DNA from: Pseudomonas muyukensis
GTDB taxonomy: Bacteria > Pseudomonadota > Gammaproteobacteria > Pseudomonadales > Pseudomonadaceae
Assembly: GCF_019139535.1 (NCBI RefSeq)
Contig: NZ_CP077073.1
Location: forward strand, 3,810,501-3,874,500
Length of the DNA stretch: 64,000 nucleotides
Direction: 5' to 3'
The position numbers and the translations under genes are program-made. Below are positions 29,323-37,802 of the stretch, piece after piece. Each line of letters begins with the position of its first letter. The stretch's first letter is position 1. The notes below the pieces were generated by a model. The model was not told where the DNA came from. It did not search any database and worked only from the letters and a program-made list of their open reading frames with translations.

Positions 29323-29958
29323 TCAGTGCCGCCCTTCGGCCAGCATGCGCAGGGCCAGCCCGGCCAGCACGGTGCCCATCAACCAGCGCTGCAACTGCTG
29401 CCACAAGGGCCGTCCGGCGAGAAACACGGCAATCGAGCCGGCCATCAAGGCGATCAGCGCGTTGACCGTGACGCTGATAGCGATCTGGGTAGTACCCAGC
29501 ACCAGCGACTGCGCCAGTACGCTGCCGTGGCCCGGCTCGATGAATTGTGGCATCAGCGACAGGTACATGACGGCGATCTTGGGGTTGAGCAGGTTGGTCA
29601 GAAACCCCATGGCGAACAACCGGCGCGGGCTGTCGGCCGGCAGGTCGCGCACCTGGAACGGCGAGCGGCCGCCGGGGCGCAACGCCTGCCAGGCCAGGTA
29701 CAGCAGGTACAAGGCACCGCCGATGCGCAAGGCGTCATAGGCAAACGGCACCGCCATCACCAGGGCGGTGATGCCCAGCGCGGCGCAAAGCATGTAGAAG
29801 ATGAAGCCCAGGGCCACCCCGCCCAATGAAATCAGCCCTGCCACGCGGCCCTGACAGATGGAACGGGAAATCAGGTAGATCATGTTCGGCCCGGGGGTCA
29901 GGACCATGCCCAGGCTGATCAGGGCGAACGCTAACAGGTTGCTGGTTTCGGGCATCAT
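29323..29958 (-). CDS. LysE/RhtB-family amino acid exporter
   Basis: A 211-residue membrane protein with about six helices. The LysE signature GMVLTPGPNMIYLISRSICQG is near the N-terminus and the mid-protein motif NLLNPKIAVMYLSLMPQF is intact. The family exports basic or neutral amino acids, homoserine lactones or related compounds. The ATG at 29958 has AAGGA 8 bp upstream; the first ATG of the frame (29964) overlaps that site. It is one of four intact LysE-family genes within 15 kb. Confidence 0.88.
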   Translation of the reverse strand: MMPETSNLLAFALISLGMVLTPGPNMIYLISRSICQGRVAGLISLGGVALGFIFYMLCAALGITALVMAVPFAYDALRIGGALYLLYLAWQALRPGGRSPFQVRDLPADSPRRLFAMGFLTNLLNPKIAVMYLSLMPQFIEPGHGSVLAQSLVLGTTQIAISVTVNALIALMAGSIAVFLAGRPLWQQLQRWLMGTVLAGLALRMLAEGRH

Positions 29959-30045
29959 GCACATCCTTGTTGTTGTGAGTGGGGCAAGTGTATCCGCAGA
30001 TGAACCTGCCTTGAAACGCTTCGCTGAGCCCGGTAACCTTGCGCC

Positions 30046-30134
30046 GCTGCTGTAAGTCCAGCAGCCGGGTTTGGTAGCCCGCGATCAATCAAGGCGCACT
30101 AGCGCCGCTTAGCGATTCGGTTGGCGCTTTTTTT
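30046..30134 (+). ncRNA. Candidate small RNA or leader with two hairpins and a terminator
   Basis: On the plus strand between lysE and the DUF3077 gene there is a stem (GCTGCTG with CAGCAGC) followed by GGCGC-ACTA-GCGCC. Then comes an AGCGCC (30101-30106) with GGCGCT (30123-30128) stem running into seven T residues. The terminator is well formed and does not follow any plus-strand gene, which suggests a short transcript or an attenuator. A similar TTTGGTAGC...ATCAAGG phrase appears twice, at about 30069 and 30238. I cannot match it to a named RNA. Confidence 0.35.
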
Positions 30135-30284
30135 GTGCCCGCTGTTTCGATTTATGGCGGCTGTGCGTGGGGCGCCTTCGTGCGCGCCGGTTTCCTTGAT
30201 TCCCGGTCTACCAACCTGCGTACAGCCGTCACCATTCGTTTGGTAGCGATTTGTGGCGGCTCCATTGAATCAAGGAGCGACACA

Positions 30285-30590
30285 ATGACGAAAGGTCTAC
30301 CCGATCCCCCTTCCCGCGCCACCACGGCCCCTTGTAGTTTCGGCAATTGCGAGTGCAGCCACCCGTCGCTGTTCGCCGTGCGCGAGGGCGTCGATCTCGA
30401 AGATGCGCTGGTGCACCTGTCCACCCTGCTCAAGGGCGCGTTCGCCACCAACCTAAAGGCCATGGAACTGGCAAGCGGCACCTGCCAGGACTTGCTGATG
30501 GCCAACGACCACGGGCTGGATGCCGCCAAGGCGGTGGTCGAGGCGTTGCTCGATGGGGTGGAGATGCAACAGGTGGCGCCGGTTCTGTAA
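30285..30590 (+). CDS. DUF3077 family protein
   Basis: A 101-residue small soluble protein. The DUF3077 features are SLFAVREGVDLEDALVHLS, a helical middle and LDAAKAVVEALLDGV. Pseudomonas genomes carry several copies and the function is unknown. ATG 30285 has AAGGAG upstream. The longer frame adds 50 residues of upstream sequence and is rejected. The N-terminus has three cysteines in CSFGNCECSHP, which is unusual for such a small protein. Confidence 0.8.
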   Translation: MTKGLPDPPSRATTAPCSFGNCECSHPSLFAVREGVDLEDALVHLSTLLKGAFATNLKAMELASGTCQDLLMANDHGLDAAKAVVEALLDGVEMQQVAPVL

Positions 30591-30659
30591 CGCGGTGGCG
30601 GGCACCGGCTACGCCGGCGCCTGCAACGATCGCCTTTGCCCTGACGCTGCGGATCGCGC

Positions 30660-31274
30660 CTACGCCAACTGCCCCACCACCAACCCCAGGGCAATGGCGA
30701 TCATCGCCACCCCCGACACCCGCCCGACCAGCCGCGCCGCCGCCGGGCGGGTACGCAGCACCGCCTTGGCGCCGTACCCCACCAACAGGTAGATCACCAG
30801 CGAACTGCACAGGTGCACCAGCCCCAGCAGCAGGATCTGCAACGGCAGTGGCCAGTTCGATTGCGGGTCGGTGAACTGCGGCAGCAATGCCAGGAACAAC
30901 AGGAACACCTTGGGGTTGAGCCCGCTGACGCAGAACCCCTTGAGCGCCCAGCGCGAGCCGCTGTCGCCCTCGCCGCTCGCCCCTGCCTCGGGCACCGCCG
31001 GGTTGAGCAGCAGGTTGCCGCCCAGCCACAACAGGTACAGGCAGCCGGCCAGGGTCAGCAGGGTCAGTGCCAGCGGGTGCCCGGCGATCAGGCTGCCGAC
31101 CCCGGCAGCGACGATCAAGGTGGCGAGAAAATGCCCGGACAGCATGCCCGCCACCGCCGACACCACCCAACGGCCACGCATGCCGGCGGAGATGGCATAG
31201 GCCCAGTCGGCGCCCGGGGTGATCACGAACAGGAACGAGACGGCCCAGAACGCCGCCAATACACTCATGGCCAC
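30660..31274 (-). CDS. LysE-family exporter, divergent from an Lrp regulator
   Basis: A 204-residue six-helix exporter with the N-terminal motif FLFVITPGADWAYAISAGMRG and the mid-protein motif SGLNPKVFLLFLALLPQF. The start is GTG at 31274 with AAGGA 10 bp upstream; the ATG at 31268 (two codons in) is possible but is 16 bp from that site. It is divergent from an Lrp/AsnC regulator, a common arrangement for amino acid exporters (compare BrnFE and Lrp), so export of the regulator's effector amino acid is the likely role. Confidence 0.88.
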   Translation of the reverse strand: MAMSVLAAFWAVSFLFVITPGADWAYAISAGMRGRWVVSAVAGMLSGHFLATLIVAAGVGSLIAGHPLALTLLTLAGCLYLLWLGGNLLLNPAVPEAGASGEGDSGSRWALKGFCVSGLNPKVFLLFLALLPQFTDPQSNWPLPLQILLLGLVHLCSSLVIYLLVGYGAKAVLRTRPAAARLVGRVSGVAMIAIALGLVVGQLA

Positions 31275-31298
31275 TTCGATGGTTTCCTTTCACAACGG

Positions 31299-31309
31299 TT
31301 TCAGTGAAA
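31299..31309. promoter_or_regulatory. Palindrome in the lysE/lrp intergenic region
   Basis: TTTCAGTGAAA is a perfect 11-bp palindrome between the divergent exporter and Lrp genes, 25 bp before the exporter start. A second TTTCA lies 10 bp away. Lrp proteins bind AT-rich palindromes, so this is a candidate operator. Confidence 0.35.
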
Positions 31310-31387
31310 GCAAGATTACGGATATCGCCGGGGGACTTTCTTTCGTATATTTCCCATTCAAGCCGCCAAACTGGAATATTCTCCCCC

Positions 31388-31840
31388 ATGGATCGCACCG
31401 ATCGAAAAATCCTTGCCGAGCTGCAAAAAGACGGGCGCCTGTCGGTGACCGAACTGGCCGATCGCGTGGGCTTGAGCCTGTCGCCCTGCCACCGCCGGCT
31501 CAAGGCGCTGGAAGAGTCCGGCGCCATCCTCGGTTACCACGCGCGCCTGGCCCCGGCCGCACTGGGCCTGAACTTCGCCGCGCTGGTGTTCGTGACCTTG
31601 CGCGAGGTCACCCGCCAGCCGGTCGCCGACTTCGAGGCGGCCCTGGGCGAGATCGCGCAGATCGTCGAGGCGCAGCGGCTGTTCGGCGACCCGGACTACC
31701 TGCTGCACGTGGTGGCCAAGGACCTGCCGGCGTTCCAGAAGCTGTACGACGAGCAGTTGACCAGCATCCCCAACGTCAGGCGGCTCAGTTCGACGCTGGT
31801 GATGAAGGAGGTGATCCAGGACCGGGTGTTGCCGATGTAG
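31388..31840 (+). CDS. Lrp/AsnC-family transcriptional regulator
   Basis: A 150-residue regulator. The N-terminal helix-turn-helix (about residues 1-60) includes DRTDRKILAELQKDGRLSVT and VGLSLSPCHRRLKALEESG. The C-terminal RAM effector-binding domain (about residues 68-145) includes GDPDYLLHVVAKDLPAFQ. The ATG at 31388 gives the canonical Lrp N-terminus; the longer frame adds 28 unrelated residues. It is probably the regulator of the divergent LysE exporter. Confidence 0.9.
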   Translation: MDRTDRKILAELQKDGRLSVTELADRVGLSLSPCHRRLKALEESGAILGYHARLAPAALGLNFAALVFVTLREVTRQPVADFEAALGEIAQIVEAQRLFGDPDYLLHVVAKDLPAFQKLYDEQLTSIPNVRRLSSTLVMKEVIQDRVLPM

Positions 31841-31929
31841 GCGCGGCCTTGCCGAGGCGTCGGCCCGGTCGGAAAGGGCCGCATAGCGGCCCCGGCCCGC
31901 TTGAATTCAAACCGTCAGACTCCAACCAC

Positions 31930-32100
31930 CACAGCGCCTGGTTCGCCGGCAAGCCGGCTCCTACAAGGGCCCACAGTCCCCTGTAGGAGCGGCCTTGTGT
32001 CGCGAAAGGGCCGCATAGCGGCCCCGGCAATATCAGCTTGATACGCAGAACGGGGGGCGCTGCGCACCCCTATCGCGACACAAGGCCGGCTCCTACAGGG
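31930..32100. repeat. Cluster of three REP elements
   Basis: REP cores lie at 31941-31964, 31981-32009 and 32071-32099 in alternating orientation, so that neighbouring pairs can form hairpins. They fill most of the 466-bp gap between the Lrp gene and the NCS1 permease. The remaining part (32100-32306) is more AT-rich (TTTAACGTCCATAAGC) and probably holds the permease promoter. Confidence 0.85.
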
Positions 32101-32306
32101 GTCACGCTAAATCAATGAGTGCGATTTGTTCCATGAACGCAGCATGCGCACGCCCCAGCCTTAGGTTTTTTAACGTCCATAAGCACAAATTTACTAATTT
32201 CCCCCGCTCCACCCGCCCCGCATCATCGCTCCAACAAGAACGCGTCGCCCGTTGCCGGCACGCACCTGGGCAGCCTCGCTTGCCCCACCTTGCCTTGGAG
32301 TCCGTC

Positions 32307-33719
32307 ATGACCCGTGCAGCCAATTCGGCCCCCCTCATCGAGAAACACACGATCGGCTACGTGCCGCCGCAAGACCGCCATGGAAAGGTAAGGGACCTGT
32401 TCACCCTGTGGTTCGGCGGCAACATCGCCCCGCTGCCCATCGTCACCGGCGCCCTGGGCGTGCAGTTGTTCCACCTCAACCTGCTGTGGGGCATCGTCGC
32501 CATCCTGGTCGGCCATCTGCTCGGCGGCGTGCTCATGGCCCTGCACTCGGCCCAGGGCCCGCAGATGGGCATCCCGCAGATGATCCAGAGCCGCGCCCAG
32601 TTCGGTTCGCTCGGCGCCCTGCTAGTGGTGGTGATCGCCGGGGTGATGTACATCGGCTTCTTCGCCTCCAACATCGTGCTCGCCGGCAAATCGCTGCACG
32701 GCGTGGTCGACGCCGTGCCGGTACCGGTGGGCATCGTCGTCGGCGCGTTGGGCTCGGGCATCATCGGCATCATCGGCTACCGCTTCATCCACGTGCTCAA
32801 CCGTATCGGCACCTGGGTGTTGGGCATCGGCATCGTGGTCGGCTTCGGCTACATCTTCAGCCATGTGCAAAGCGACGACTTCCTCACCCGTGGCGGCTTC
32901 AACCTGGCCGGCTGGCTGGCCACCGTGTCGCTGGCGGCGCTGTGGCAAATCGCCTTCGCCCCCTATGTGTCGGACTACTCGCGCTACCTGCCGGCCAACG
33001 TGAAGGTTTCCTCGACCTTCTGGACCACCTACCTGGGCTCGGCCCTGGGTTCGAGCCTATCGTTCATCTTCGGCGCGGTCGCGGTGCTGGCGATCCCGGC
33101 GGGCATGGACACCATGGACGCGGTAAAACTCGCCACCGGCACCCTCGGCCCACTGATGCTGGTGCTGTTCCTGCTCAGCGTGATCAGCCACAACGCCCTC
33201 AACCTGTACGGCGCGGTGCTGTCGATCATCACCCTGGTGCAGACCTTCGCCTACCGCTGGATCCCCACCGCCAAGAGCCGCGCCGTGCTGTCGCTGATCG
33301 TCCTCGCCGCCTGCTGCGTGGTGGCGGTGTTCGCCTCGGCAGACTTCATCGGCCACTTCGTCGACATGGTACTGGTGCTGCTGGTGGTGCTGGTGCCGTG
33401 GACGGCGATCAACCTGATCGACTTCTATGTCATCCACAAGGGCGACTACGACATCGACTCGATCTTCAAGGTCGACGGCGGCATCTACGGGCGCTACAAC
33501 CCGCAGGCGCTGATCGCCTATGCGGTGGGCATCGCGGTGCAGATCCCGTTCATGAACACGCCGCTGTATGTCGGGCCGGTGTCCGCGCACATCAATGGCG
33601 CCGACCTGTCGTGGCTGGTGGGGCTGGCGATCACCTCGCCGCTGTACGGGTGGCTGGCCAGTCGGGACAGCGCGTATCGTCGTCGGCAGGTGGGTGCGAA
33701 GCTGGCGGCGGGGGTGTGA
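32307..33719 (+). CDS. NCS1-family cytosine/purine/allantoin-type permease
   Basis: A 470-residue transporter with 12 predicted helices. Family features include the N-terminal TLWFGGNIAPLPIVTGALG, PQMGIPQMIQSRAQFGSLGA and PYVSDYSRYLPANV. NCS1 permeases (CodB, PucI type) import nucleobases, hydantoins or allantoin. The ATG at 32307 has TTGGAG upstream; the longer frame adds 64 residues of REP-flanking sequence. No catabolic gene lies beside it, so the substrate is open. A terminator follows at 33747. Confidence 0.88.
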   Translation: MTRAANSAPLIEKHTIGYVPPQDRHGKVRDLFTLWFGGNIAPLPIVTGALGVQLFHLNLLWGIVAILVGHLLGGVLMALHSAQGPQMGIPQMIQSRAQFGSLGALLVVVIAGVMYIGFFASNIVLAGKSLHGVVDAVPVPVGIVVGALGSGIIGIIGYRFIHVLNRIGTWVLGIGIVVGFGYIFSHVQSDDFLTRGGFNLAGWLATVSLAALWQIAFAPYVSDYSRYLPANVKVSSTFWTTYLGSALGSSLSFIFGAVAVLAIPAGMDTMDAVKLATGTLGPLMLVLFLLSVISHNALNLYGAVLSIITLVQTFAYRWIPTAKSRAVLSLIVLAACCVVAVFASADFIGHFVDMVLVLLVVLVPWTAINLIDFYVIHKGDYDIDSIFKVDGGIYGRYNPQALIAYAVGIAVQIPFMNTPLYVGPVSAHINGADLSWLVGLAITSPLYGWLASRDSAYRRRQVGAKLAAGV

Positions 33720-33746
33720 GTCCGCCGGACTGAAAATTGACAAGAG

Positions 33747-33768
33747 GACCCGCTGCGGCGGGTCTTTT
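33747..33768 (+). terminator. Intrinsic terminator after the NCS1 permease
   Basis: GACCCGC paired with GCGGGTC (4-nt loop) is followed by TTTT, 28 bp after the permease stop. Confidence 0.85.
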
Positions 33769-33781
33769 GCCCTTGCCAGGC

Positions 33782-34050
33782 AAGCAGGCGCTGCCCGGGC
33801 TGGCCGGTGTGCGGCAGAACCGGCTCAGGGAAGAAGAGAAGGAGCTGGTCTCCGCCCGCAGCGCCTAGGACGTCGAGGCCAAGCGCCAGCAGACCCAACG
33901 TACCACCGAAACCAAGACCGAGAAGCAGCTCACGCTGATCAACGTCGAACGGGAAAACGTCAGGCCGAGAGCGGCAAGCAAACCGCCGAGTTGCTTCGTG
34001 ACATGGCCAAGGTCAACGCCGAGGCCACCAAGATCACCGCCGACGAGGCA
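33782..34050 (+). pseudogene. Decayed fragment of a band-7/SPFH-type coiled-coil protein
   Basis: In frame from about 33782 the sequence reads as a charged coiled coil (RLREEEKELVSARSA). It is then broken by TAG at 33866-33868 where the homologous reading would be CAG, and continues DVEAKRQQTQRTTETKTEK and QLTLINVEREN. Near 33961 a frameshift moves the reading to QAESGKQTAELLRDMAKVN and AEATKITADEA. This Gln/Glu/Ala-rich pattern resembles the C-terminal helices of band-7 proteins, by pattern recognition only. There is no start and no N-terminal domain. It abuts the immunity pseudogene at 34051, which suggests debris joined during an insertion or deletion. Confidence 0.6.
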
Positions 34051-34447
34051 TTAGACACACTTGACCTGCACCAGGAGAGCAACGAAAGCCATCCAAACAA
34101 CAGCGATCAGAATGCAGTACATACCTAGCTTCATGCGCCTTTTCAGGTAGACCGGAAATCGCGACCATCCTCCGGATTCGGCCACCCCTGACGAATCTTA
34201 ACTTAGGCCAGAACATGCCGGCCGTCATGGCACTCACTGTCATCAGTCGAAACTTTAGCGTCAGCGCGCCACCGTTTTTCAGTTCTTCGCGAAGACCTTC
34301 GCTTCGCTGCAATGCTTCGCACATTACCTAGAAATGGCGCGAGCCTGCGATATGCAACTGAATTGCAAGCCCGGCCAGCAGAATAACGAAAGGAGCGAGT
34401 AGCAACACTATCCTCAATTCCACAGGCCACCAGCTCAAATCAATCAT
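34051..34447 (-). pseudogene. Degenerate paralogue of the immunity candidate
   Basis: Read on the minus strand from ATG 34447, the product MIDLSWWPVELRIVLLLAPF is clearly homologous to the intact gene at 34466-34864. Codon 40 is TAG (34330-34328), where the intact copy has Asp40. Downstream, the matching EELKNGGALTLKFRLMTVSA continues in the same frame. Two single-base losses (near 34200 and 34158) are then needed to keep the match, ending YLKRRMKLGMYCILIAVV and a TAA at 34051. It is a tandem duplicate that has lost function, or a remnant of a different immunity allele. Confidence 0.75.
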
Positions 34448-34465
34448 AAGCACGCACGCAGCGTT

Positions 34466-34864
34466 TCAAGGCCGAGTAAAATCAACGAAAAAAACAATAA
34501 ACGCCGATCCGCTCAAGGCAGTAAAAATACAACAAGCCGCAACCCTCATACGCCTTTTTAGATAGAGCGGAAACTCACGATAGTCTTCAGCATTCAGACT
34601 ACCTCTCCGAATTGACAAAGTCGGCCACAATAGCTCACCCGCCATAGCACTAACCGTCATAGATCTAAATTTCAAAGTGTAACCTCCCCCCTTCTTCAGC
34701 TCATCACGCAGACACTGACTTCGATGAAGTGCCGCACACATAACATCGAATTGCCTGGAGGAGGCCATATGCGTAATTAGTACAATACCGGCAAATGCAC
34801 TCACGAATGGCACCAATAATATCGCAATCCTCAGCCCAGCTGGCCAATGGCTCAAGTCAATCAT
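34466..34864 (-). CDS. Small two-helix membrane protein, candidate immunity protein
   Basis: A 132-residue protein with hydrophobic helices at about residues 11-31 (LRIAILLVPFVSAFAGIVLI) and 106-127 (RVAACCIFTALSGSAFIVFF), and a polar loop of about 75 residues between them. Its start overlaps the end of the PAAR effector candidate by 8 bp (ATGATTGA), so translation is coupled. Small membrane proteins encoded directly after a membrane-active type VI effector are commonly its immunity protein. Base composition is visibly richer in AT than the flanking genes. A degenerate copy lies immediately downstream. The function is inferred from context. Confidence 0.7.
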   Translation of the reverse strand: MIDLSHWPAGLRIAILLVPFVSAFAGIVLITHMASSRQFDVMCAALHRSQCLRDELKKGGGYTLKFRSMTVSAMAGELLWPTLSIRRGSLNAEDYREFPLYLKRRMRVAACCIFTALSGSAFIVFFVDFTRP

Positions 34865-36254
34865 ATGCAGCCTCGTAAATTATCTCTCCAGTCCTCTCTC
34901 CGACTTGCCCCAAAACAGTACTACCCACAAAAGAGCCGGCCCCGACCATCGCGACTCCACAGGCTACTCTCCCCAACGGACCTAAAAAACAAACGTACTT
35001 ACTTGCCATTTGTCCGCCCCAGGCCCCAGCGGCTCCTCCTCCAAGGGCTCCAGTAAAGCTACCGGTTTCAGTAAGCCTGACCTTTTTGCACGCTTCAGTT
35101 TCTCCCGCACGGCAAGCTTCGTAAATCTTCATGTAAGAAGATGTCGCCCCCAAGCCCACTGCCACATGCCCGCCATACTTCAAATACTTCGTCATCCTCG
35201 CCACTTCATCCAAATGCGTCGCATACCCCGGTACTGCTCCCGGCGCACCAGCCTTGGACCAGTGATGCACGAGGCTTTTAGTAGAGATATTCAAGCTCTT
35301 GCGCAGACTGTCATGCCCACCGAGGTTCAGGTACTTGCCCAGAAACGCACTACGCAGTTGTGCATCCAGCTGCTGATAGAGCGCTCGACGTGATGCGAAG
35401 AATTGCGGGCTATTGAGATGCCCATGCAAGGTGAACTCGCGCTGATGCAGGCTTTCCAGCCCCTTGAGCGTATCTCCCACCTGCCCCAGCCCGCGCGACA
35501 GCATGTCCTTGCCAACGCCCATGGATTGACTCGCACCATTGAGCACCCCGGCGACCTCGCCAATGTGCTGCATCATGAAGTTGGCCTCCTGCTCGTCGAG
35601 CACAGCCAGTGCCTCCCGCGCCCGCTGCGCCGCAGCCATCAGGTCGGCTTCCTCACGGGTGCAGGCGTGGTGGTTGTCGGGGTCACCGAGGACAAAGATT
35701 TCACCGGCCTTGAAACCTTGCTCGAAGGTAGGGTTCAGGCGCTGGATACGTGCAATAGGCAGTGTGCTGTCCTGCGCCAACAACTGCGCCAGTACCTGGG
35801 GGCCGGACATGCTGCGGGGGACGATATGAAAACCGGGTTCCAACCCGACTTGCACAGAGGCGATGGCGCCAGGCATCTGTGCGCTGGCTGGCGCATGGAG
35901 AGTGCGGGCGCTGGGGGCCGTCGCCGCGTTTGTCTGCCTGCCATGCATGGGATGACTGGACGGCGCCATTCCACCCAGAGGAGCAACCACCCTGTTACTG
36001 CCGTTCGGGCAGCCACAGGCAACCAGGGAACCATCCATCGCCAGTGGCTGACCGTCGGAAATCCACCCGAGGTAGCCCTCTACAACGACGCCAGGTTGGC
36101 AGCAGAGCGGACATTCGGTAGTCGAGTCCCCGACCCGCAGGACCTTGCGCCCATCACAGATGTAACCCTCACCGCTGGCGATGCAGATTGCACCCGTGGT
36201 GGTGACATCACCATCTACTGCCTGGCCTTTACCATCAAGACTGACGCGATACAT
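34857..36254 (-). CDS. PAAR-domain type VI secretion effector candidate with LysM-like segment
   Basis: A 465-residue protein. The PAAR domain (about residues 1-90) includes DGDVTTTGAICIASG, VLRVGDSTTECPLC and LAMDGSLVACGCPNGSNRVV. A LysM-like segment (about 145-200) includes IARIQRLNPTFEQGFKAGEI. A helical middle follows (REEADLMAAAQRAREALAVL). The C-terminus from about 360 is glycine-rich and hydrophobic (GSFTGALGGGAAGAWGGQMA, VACGVAMVGAGSFVGSTVLG), like a glycine-zipper membrane insertion region. PAAR proteins cap the VgrG spike and deliver C-terminal toxins. ATG 36254 has AAGGA 8 bp upstream, better than the TTG at 36284. No VgrG or T6SS structural gene is in the window, so it is an orphan effector module. 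Pore formation is inferred. Confidence 0.8.
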   Translation of the reverse strand: MYRVSLDGKGQAVDGDVTTTGAICIASGEGYICDGRKVLRVGDSTTECPLCCQPGVVVEGYLGWISDGQPLAMDGSLVACGCPNGSNRVVAPLGGMAPSSHPMHGRQTNAATAPSARTLHAPASAQMPGAIASVQVGLEPGFHIVPRSMSGPQVLAQLLAQDSTLPIARIQRLNPTFEQGFKAGEIFVLGDPDNHHACTREEADLMAAAQRAREALAVLDEQEANFMMQHIGEVAGVLNGASQSMGVGKDMLSRGLGQVGDTLKGLESLHQREFTLHGHLNSPQFFASRRALYQQLDAQLRSAFLGKYLNLGGHDSLRKSLNISTKSLVHHWSKAGAPGAVPGYATHLDEVARMTKYLKYGGHVAVGLGATSSYMKIYEACRAGETEACKKVRLTETGSFTGALGGGAAGAWGGQMASKYVCFLGPLGRVACGVAMVGAGSFVGSTVLGQVGERTGEIIYEAAYD

Positions 36255-36432
36255 GAGCAGGTTCCTTTTGCCCTGAAAGCTCAAGAACCTAACAAATGAA
36301 GTTCGCCCTGTTACCCGAGAAAAAGCGAAAGAGACCTTTCCTACCCCGCCTAGAGAAAAGTCTTAAAACCAACCCTGTAACCAGCCTGCTCAGGCGTGCA
36401 GCCGAACCTGAGCAGGCGGGTCACGATGCTCG

Positions 36433-37662
36433 TCAGTGCCCGCTACGCAACATCTCCTTCGGCACGTACTTGCCGATCTCGTACTTGCCAATCGCCGCCC
36501 GGTGCACTTCGTCCGGCCCGTCGGCCAGGCGCAGGGTGCGCTGCATCGCATACATGTAGGCCAGCGGGAAATCACCACTCACCCCTGCCCCGCCATGGAT
36601 CTGGATGGCCCGGTCGATCACCTTGAGCGCGACATTGGGCGCCACCACCTTGATCTGCGCAATCTCGCTGCGCGCCACCTTGTTGCCGACGGTGTCCATC
36701 ATGTAGGCAGCCTTCAGGGTCAGCAGGCGGGCCATGTCGATTTCCATGCGCGAGTCGGCGATCTTGTCGACGTTGCCGCCCAACCGCGCCAGCGGCCGGC
36801 CGAAGGCGGTGCGCTCGACCGAGCGCTTGCACATCAGCTCAAGGGCGCGTTCGGCCATGCCGATCGAACGCATGCAATGATGGATGCGGCCTGGGCCGAG
36901 GCGGCCCTGGGCGATTTCGAAACCACGGCCCTCGCCGAGCAGCACGTTCTCGTAAGGCACCCGCACGTTCTCGAACACCACTTCAGCATGGCCGTGAGGC
37001 GCGTCGTCGTAGCCGAACACCGGCAGCGGGCGAACGATCCTCACCCCGGGCGCGTCGGTGGGCACCAGGATCATCGAATGCTGCTGGTGGCGCGGGCCTT
37101 CGGGGTTGGACAGGCCCATGAAGATCATCACCTTGCAGCGCGGGTCGCAGGCACCGGAGGTCCACCACTTGCGACCGTTGATCACCCACTCATCACCGTC
37201 GCGCACGGCGCTGGCGGCCATGTTGGTGGCGTCCGAGGAGGCCACGTCCGGCTCGGTCATGGCGAACGCCGAACGGATCTCGCCACGCAGCAGCGGCTCG
37301 AGCCACTGGCGCTTCTGCGCCTGGCTGCCATAGCGCACCAGCACTTCCATGTTGCCGGTGTCCGGCGCCGAGCAGTTGAACGGCTCCGGCCCCAGCAGCG
37401 AACGGCCCATGATCTCGGCCAGCGGCGCGTACTCCAGGTTGTTCAGCCCGGCGCCATACTCGGACTCGGGCAGGAACAGGTTCCACAGCCCTTCGTCACG
37501 GGCCTTGGCCTTGAGCTGCTCCATGATCGCGGTAGGCTGCCAGCGGTCGCCCTCGGCAACCTGGCGCTCGAACACCGGCTCGGCCGGGTACACGTATGCA
37601 TCCATGAACGCGCTGACACGCTCGCGCAGCGCCTGGACCTTGGGCGAATAGGCGAAATCCAT
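36433..37662 (-). CDS. Acyl-CoA dehydrogenase (ACAD10/11-like)
   Basis: A 409-residue FAD enzyme of the acyl-CoA dehydrogenase family. The N-terminal helical domain has [20 protein letters not shown]. The middle domain has [17 protein letters not shown] and [12 protein letters not shown]. The C-terminal helices have [35 protein letters not shown] and [14 protein letters not shown], which matches the ACAD10/11 subgroup active on long or branched acyl-CoA and 4-hydroxy acids. It is divergent from a LysR gene with a 140-bp gap, so LysR control is likely. No other beta-oxidation gene is adjacent. Confidence 0.9.
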   Translation of the reverse strand: MDFAYSPKVQALRERVSAFMDAYVYPAEPVFERQVAEGDRWQPTAIMEQLKAKARDEGLWNLFLPESEYGAGLNNLEYAPLAEIMGRSLLGPEPFNCSAPDTGNMEVLVRYGSQAQKRQWLEPLLRGEIRSAFAMTEPDVASSDATNMAASAVRDGDEWVINGRKWWTSGACDPRCKVMIFMGLSNPEGPRHQQHSMILVPTDAPGVRIVRPLPVFGYDDAPHGHAEVVFENVRVPYENVLLGEGRGFEIAQGRLGPGRIHHCMRSIGMAERALELMCKRSVERTAFGRPLARLGGNVDKIADSRMEIDMARLLTLKAAYMMDTVGNKVARSEIAQIKVVAPNVALKVIDRAIQIHGGAGVSGDFPLAYMYAMQRTLRLADGPDEVHRAAIGKYEIGKYVPKEMLRSGH

Positions 37663-37802
37663 CGGGGCTACCTTCCGTCAATGAAGAACATGGGGCTGAG
37701 CCTAGAACAGTCACCCTTCATCCACCTAGTCTATTTTCTGCGTGTATAAACATTCATAACCGATATATGATCGACCGATAACTCCAACAAAGAGCGGCGC
37801 CC

